From contig JAEZGU010000284.1 in assembly GCA_023416855.1 (NCBI GenBank), forward strand, positions 1 through 35,688: a DNA stretch of 35,688 bases, read 5' to 3'. The DNA is from Bacillota bacterium. Lineage in GTDB: Bacteria > Bacillota > Clostridia > Tissierellales > Sedimentibacteraceae. The notes beneath the pieces were generated by a model, which saw only the letters and a list, made by a program, of their open reading frames with translations, made no database searches and was not told where the DNA came from. Position numbers and translations under genes: made by a program. This document shows, piece by piece, positions 33,229 to 35,688 of this stretch. Positions within the stretch are counted from its first letter, which is position 1; each line of letters starts with the position of its first letter.

Positions 33229-33714
33229 TTAATTTTCCAATGATATTATTTCGCTGTTAACATTTCCTTCAAAAATCTCTATTATGCCGAAGCTTTCATC
33301 TCCACATTTTGGAGAAATGGTACTACCGGGGTTAAAAAATAATATATTATCTATAATTTCATTTTGTGCACAATGAGTATGTCCATACAATACTATATCA
33401 GCATTTACTTCTTTAGCATAATCCTTTATATACTCTATGCTTGATTTAACTCCATGTAGATGACCATGTGTTATAATTATCTTCTTTCCTTCAATTATTT
33501 CTGTTAATATTAAAGACATGTTGCTTGGTGCTATATCACAGTTACCCGGAACTGCATACACTCTATCTATGTTTAATTTACTTGCAAACTTATGTGCATC
33601 TTTATATTTATCACCGCAATGTATTAGAATGTCAAAGCTGCCATAAGTGCTAATTTTCTCTATTTGTGAATTTAAAACCATATTATGGCTGTCACTTACA
33701 ACTAATAGCTTCAT
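33229..33714 (-). CDS. YfcE/MJ0936-type metallophosphoesterase
   Basis: This 161-residue cytoplasmic protein of the calcineurin-like phosphoesterase fold has all metal-binding motifs: DSH (8-10), HCGD (about 33), PGNCD (about 57), THGHLHG (about 84) and YGHTHCAQ (about 113). Relatives hydrolyse phosphodiesters in vitro; the natural substrate is generally unknown. Its ATG overlaps the rdgB stop codon by 4 bases (ATGA), indicating translational coupling in the rph-rdgB-phosphodiesterase operon. Confidence 0.92.
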   Translation of the reverse strand: MKLLVVSDSHNMVLNSQIEKISTYGSFDILIHCGDKYKDAHKFASKLNIDRVYAVPGNCDIAPSNMSLILTEIIEGKKIIITHGHLHGVKSSIEYIKDYAKEVNADIVLYGHTHCAQNEIIDNILFFNPGSTISPKCGDESFGIIEIFEGNVNSEIISLEN

Positions 33715-34310
33715 TTGTTCTCCTCTAAGCTTTTTTTCAAATTTTGTAGCGCTCTTGCTCTATGACTAATTTTATTTTTTTCATCTTCTGTCATTTCTGC
33801 AAATGTTTTGCCTGTATTTTCAACTATAAATAGTGAGTCATAACCAAATCCGTTTTGACCTTTTTCCTCAAATCCGATAATTCCGTTTACTTTACCTTCT
33901 GCTGATGCTTTACTTCCATCTTCATAAATAATAGCTATTACAGTTTTAAAATATGCTGTTCTATTTTCATACGGAACATTCTGTAATTTCTTCAAAAGAA
34001 GTTCTCTATTGTTTTTATCTGATGTGGGTTCACCAGCATATCTGGCAGAATATACTCCGGGTTCTCCATCCAATGCATCCACAAAAAGTCCTGTATCATC
34101 TGCAATTACAATTCCTTTAGTTAACTTATGCAATTCTATCGCTTTCTTAAATGCATTTTCCTCAAGGGTAGTCCCGTCTTCATCCACATCAAAATCTTCA
34201 TATCCTAAATCATTCTTAGATATTACTTCAAAGGGCAAATCTTTAAGAATATCTTTTATTTCAACTATCTTATGTTTGTTGCCGCTTGATAATATTATTT
34301 TTCTTGCCAT
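33711..34310 (-). CDS. rdgB: XTP/dITP diphosphatase (RdgB/HAM1 family)
   Basis: It removes non-canonical purine triphosphates (ITP, XTP, dITP) by releasing pyrophosphate, keeping them out of DNA and RNA. The 199-residue protein starts MARKIILSSGNKHK at 34310; the frame extending to 34376 lies inside rph and is rejected. Conserved SGNKHK, the catalytic DDTGLFVDAL with EPGVYSARYAG, GFGYDSLF and SHRARAL are intact. It overlaps the end of rph by 16 bases and the next gene by 4, so all three are translationally linked. Confidence 0.96.
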   Translation of the reverse strand: MARKIILSSGNKHKIVEIKDILKDLPFEVISKNDLGYEDFDVDEDGTTLEENAFKKAIELHKLTKGIVIADDTGLFVDALDGEPGVYSARYAGEPTSDKNNRELLLKKLQNVPYENRTAYFKTVIAIIYEDGSKASAEGKVNGIIGFEEKGQNGFGYDSLFIVENTGKTFAEMTEDEKNKISHRARALQNLKKSLEENK

Positions 34311-35050
34311 TTTCCAATTTCCCCGCTGATTTCTTCTCCTAAAACTGTACGTTGTATGTTGTTTAATTCTTGGCAACCTTTTGTTGCCAAAGAAATTAAA
34401 TTCATCAAATCATTATGTGTAAATGTTGCTTCTTCCCCTGTTCCCTGAACTTCTATGAACTCACCTTTGTCTGTCATAACAATGTTCATATCAACATCTG
34501 CACCACTATCTTCTTCATAATTTAAGTCTATTATTGTTTCTTTGTTTATCATACCAACGCTTACTGCAGAAACAAAGCTTTTAATTGTCATTTTTTCGAT
34601 TTCTTTATTTTTGTATAGCTTATATATTGCTTCTGCCATTGCTACAAATCCGCCAGTTATAGATGCGGTTCTTGTTCCTCCGTCAGCTTGTATTACATCG
34701 CAGTCTATCCAAATTGTGCGCTCACCTATGCTGTCTAAATCTACAACAGACCTTAAGCTTCTTCCTATTAGTCTTTGTATTTCTTGTGATCTGCCATCTA
34801 TTTTTAACTTATTTATATCTCTTGATTTTCTTGTCTTGGTTGAACCCGGTATCATTGAATATTCTGAAGATATCCAGCCTTTACCTGTACCTTTTAGAAA
34901 TGGTGGAACTTTATCCTCTACTATAGCTGTACATATTACTTTTGTATTTCCTACTTCTATTAATACTGAGCCATCGGGATGCATTATATAGTTTTTTGTA
35001 ATATTTACCGGTCGTAATTCATCATTTAATCTATTGTTTTCTCTTTTCAT
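34295..35050 (-). CDS. rph: ribonuclease PH
   Basis: This is a phosphorolytic 3'-5' exoribonuclease that trims the 3' ends of tRNA precursors, a hexamer in the family. The start at 35050 (MKRENNRLNDELRPV, AGGAG 5 bases upstream) gives 251 residues, the normal length; the frame to 35092 would start upstream of the ribosome binding site near the promoter. Key segments are GRSLRSVVDL (phosphate-binding arginine), QADGGTRTASITG and DLNYEEDSGADVDMN (metal-binding aspartates). It is the first gene of a three-gene operon. Confidence 0.96.
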   Translation of the reverse strand: MKRENNRLNDELRPVNITKNYIMHPDGSVLIEVGNTKVICTAIVEDKVPPFLKGTGKGWISSEYSMIPGSTKTRKSRDINKLKIDGRSQEIQRLIGRSLRSVVDLDSIGERTIWIDCDVIQADGGTRTASITGGFVAMAEAIYKLYKNKEIEKMTIKSFVSAVSVGMINKETIIDLNYEEDSGADVDMNIVMTDKGEFIEVQGTGEEATFTHNDLMNLISLATKGCQELNNIQRTVLGEEISGEIGKWQEK

Positions 35051-35080
35051 TTTAACTCCTAATACATTTATGTTATATGT

Positions 35081-35109
35081 AGTATACCCCATAAATATTG
35101 AATAAACAA
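35081..35109 (-). promoter_or_regulatory. promoter of the rph operon
   Basis: On the - strand TTGTTT (35109-35104), 17-base spacer, TATACT (35086-35081), 31 bases before the rph ATG and immediately after the stop codon of the upstream membrane protein gene. No terminator is visible between the two. Confidence 0.6.
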
Positions 35110-35110
35110 T

Positions 35111-35688
35111 TTAAAAATGAGTTAATTTTTTTAGTATAGATTTCTTTATCATAAAAAACAAAAATATTATTCCTGCGTATCCATTAATAACGTAAATAAT
35201 ATTTACAAGTCGATTGAAGGGAACTAATAGTCCGATTAATGCCCCAAATGTTGCTAATACAACTGCAATAATTTTAAATTGAACTGTGGTTTCATCTGCC
35301 ATCCTTGATGAAACAATCCATAATAATGGAACTGCCGTTGTAAATATTTCTGCAAATACACTTATAGAAAATATTATTGCAATTGATGGGTTGATACCTG
35401 AAGCTAACATTAACGAGGGTATTTGTGAGTATGCAGTTTTTTCTATATTAGCAATAAGTCCCAAGCATATAACAGCTATTGCTGTTGAATATCCTGCTGC
35501 CCCAATAATTGCACCTGTGGAAGCAATTTTTATGCTTTTGGTTCTTGCTCCAATAGATGACATGAAAACTGAAAGTAGTATTATATTGAAGCCTACATAT
35601 AAAGCAGCTGAAAACAACCAGTTATTTGATGCTTTCATAATATTTAACTTTGGTATTATATTACTTGCATATTTCAGACCTTCAAGGT
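35111..35688 (-). CDS. YkvI-like membrane protein, C-terminal part (5' partial)
   Basis: The frame is open to the right edge (LEGLKYASNIIPK precedes the first internal Met), so the gene starts outside the window. The ATG at 35638 has no ribosome binding site and is not the true start. The visible 192 residues carry about five hydrophobic segments, ending in a basic tail KKSILKKLTHF. The segments YVGFNIILLSVFMSSIGA and SISVFAEIFTTAVPLLW resemble the YkvI family of LeuT-fold-like transporters with unknown substrate. The full protein would be roughly twice as long. The assignment is by pattern only. Confidence 0.7.
   Translation of the reverse strand, partial: LEGLKYASNIIPKLNIMKASNNWLFSAALYVGFNIILLSVFMSSIGARTKSIKIASTGAIIGAAGYSTAIAVICLGLIANIEKTAYSQIPSLMLASGINPSIAIIFSISVFAEIFTTAVPLLWIVSSRMADETTVQFKIIAVVLATFGALIGLLVPFNRLVNIIYVINGYAGIIFLFFMIKKSILKKLTHF

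Noticed and set aside
34311..34376. N-terminal extension of rdgB
   Set aside because: It lies within rph coding sequence; the RdgB family begins at the M-x-x-K-I-x-L-x-S-x-N motif at 34310.
34542..34991. 149-codon open frame antisense to rph
   Set aside because: It lies entirely within conserved rph codons; composition and position indicate a shadow frame.

Overview
The window is AT-rich, has tightly packed genes, and most start codons have a strong Shine-Dalgarno sequence. It encodes the WalRK-YycHI two-component locus, split SecD and SecF, a LexA box of the Gram-positive type (CGAAC-N4-GTTY), and Na+-decarboxylase membrane subunits. Together these point to a low-GC Firmicute of the Clostridia/Tissierellia kind, probably anaerobic. 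A genus such as Sedimentibacter is only a guess. No tRNA, rRNA, insertion sequence, CRISPR array or prophage is visible, and no gene-free stretch exceeds 300 bases. The window looks like ordinary chromosomal backbone, with a few less familiar modules.

Left end (1-3350, + strand): the C-terminal part of one B12-binding-type radical SAM enzyme, a complete second one, then a DMT-family exporter close to E. coli EamA with its own promoter. Region 3350-6900 (- strand): lysA, dapF and a dicarboxylate/amino-acid:cation symporter form a lysine/DAP operon. Region 6900-14450 (- strand): walR-walK-yycH-yycI (cell-wall homeostasis), followed by murA and a cytoplasmic transglutaminase-like protein. A subtilisin-family protease (14520-15680, +) diverges from walR.

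Region 15700-21260 (- strand): oadB, a very small oadG-like gene of 42 codons, secD, secF and an acyl-CoA thioesterase form one compact cluster. Behind a terminator follow recX and a PAS-GGDEF protein with a degenerate active site. Region 21430-23660 holds topB. Diverging from it (+) are an ATPase with a duplicated P-loop fold and an ion-transporter-superfamily permease.

Right part (26300-35688, - strand): a three-gene operon (YheO/DauR-like regulator, tautomerase-like protein, alpha/beta hydrolase) has a tandem ATGGT-N9-ACCAT operator across its own promoter. Then come uvrB-uvrA with a LexA/SOS box, an rph-rdgB-phosphodiesterase operon, and a partial YkvI-like membrane protein cut by the window edge.

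I do not see an unmistakable new system. The strongest novel-looking signals are the tandem operator of the YheO-like operon, the oadBG-secDF-thioesterase cluster with its hidden small gene, the ATPase with a decayed second P-loop, and the tandem radical SAM pair. Promoter, operator and terminator calls come from reading the sequence by eye and were not computed.
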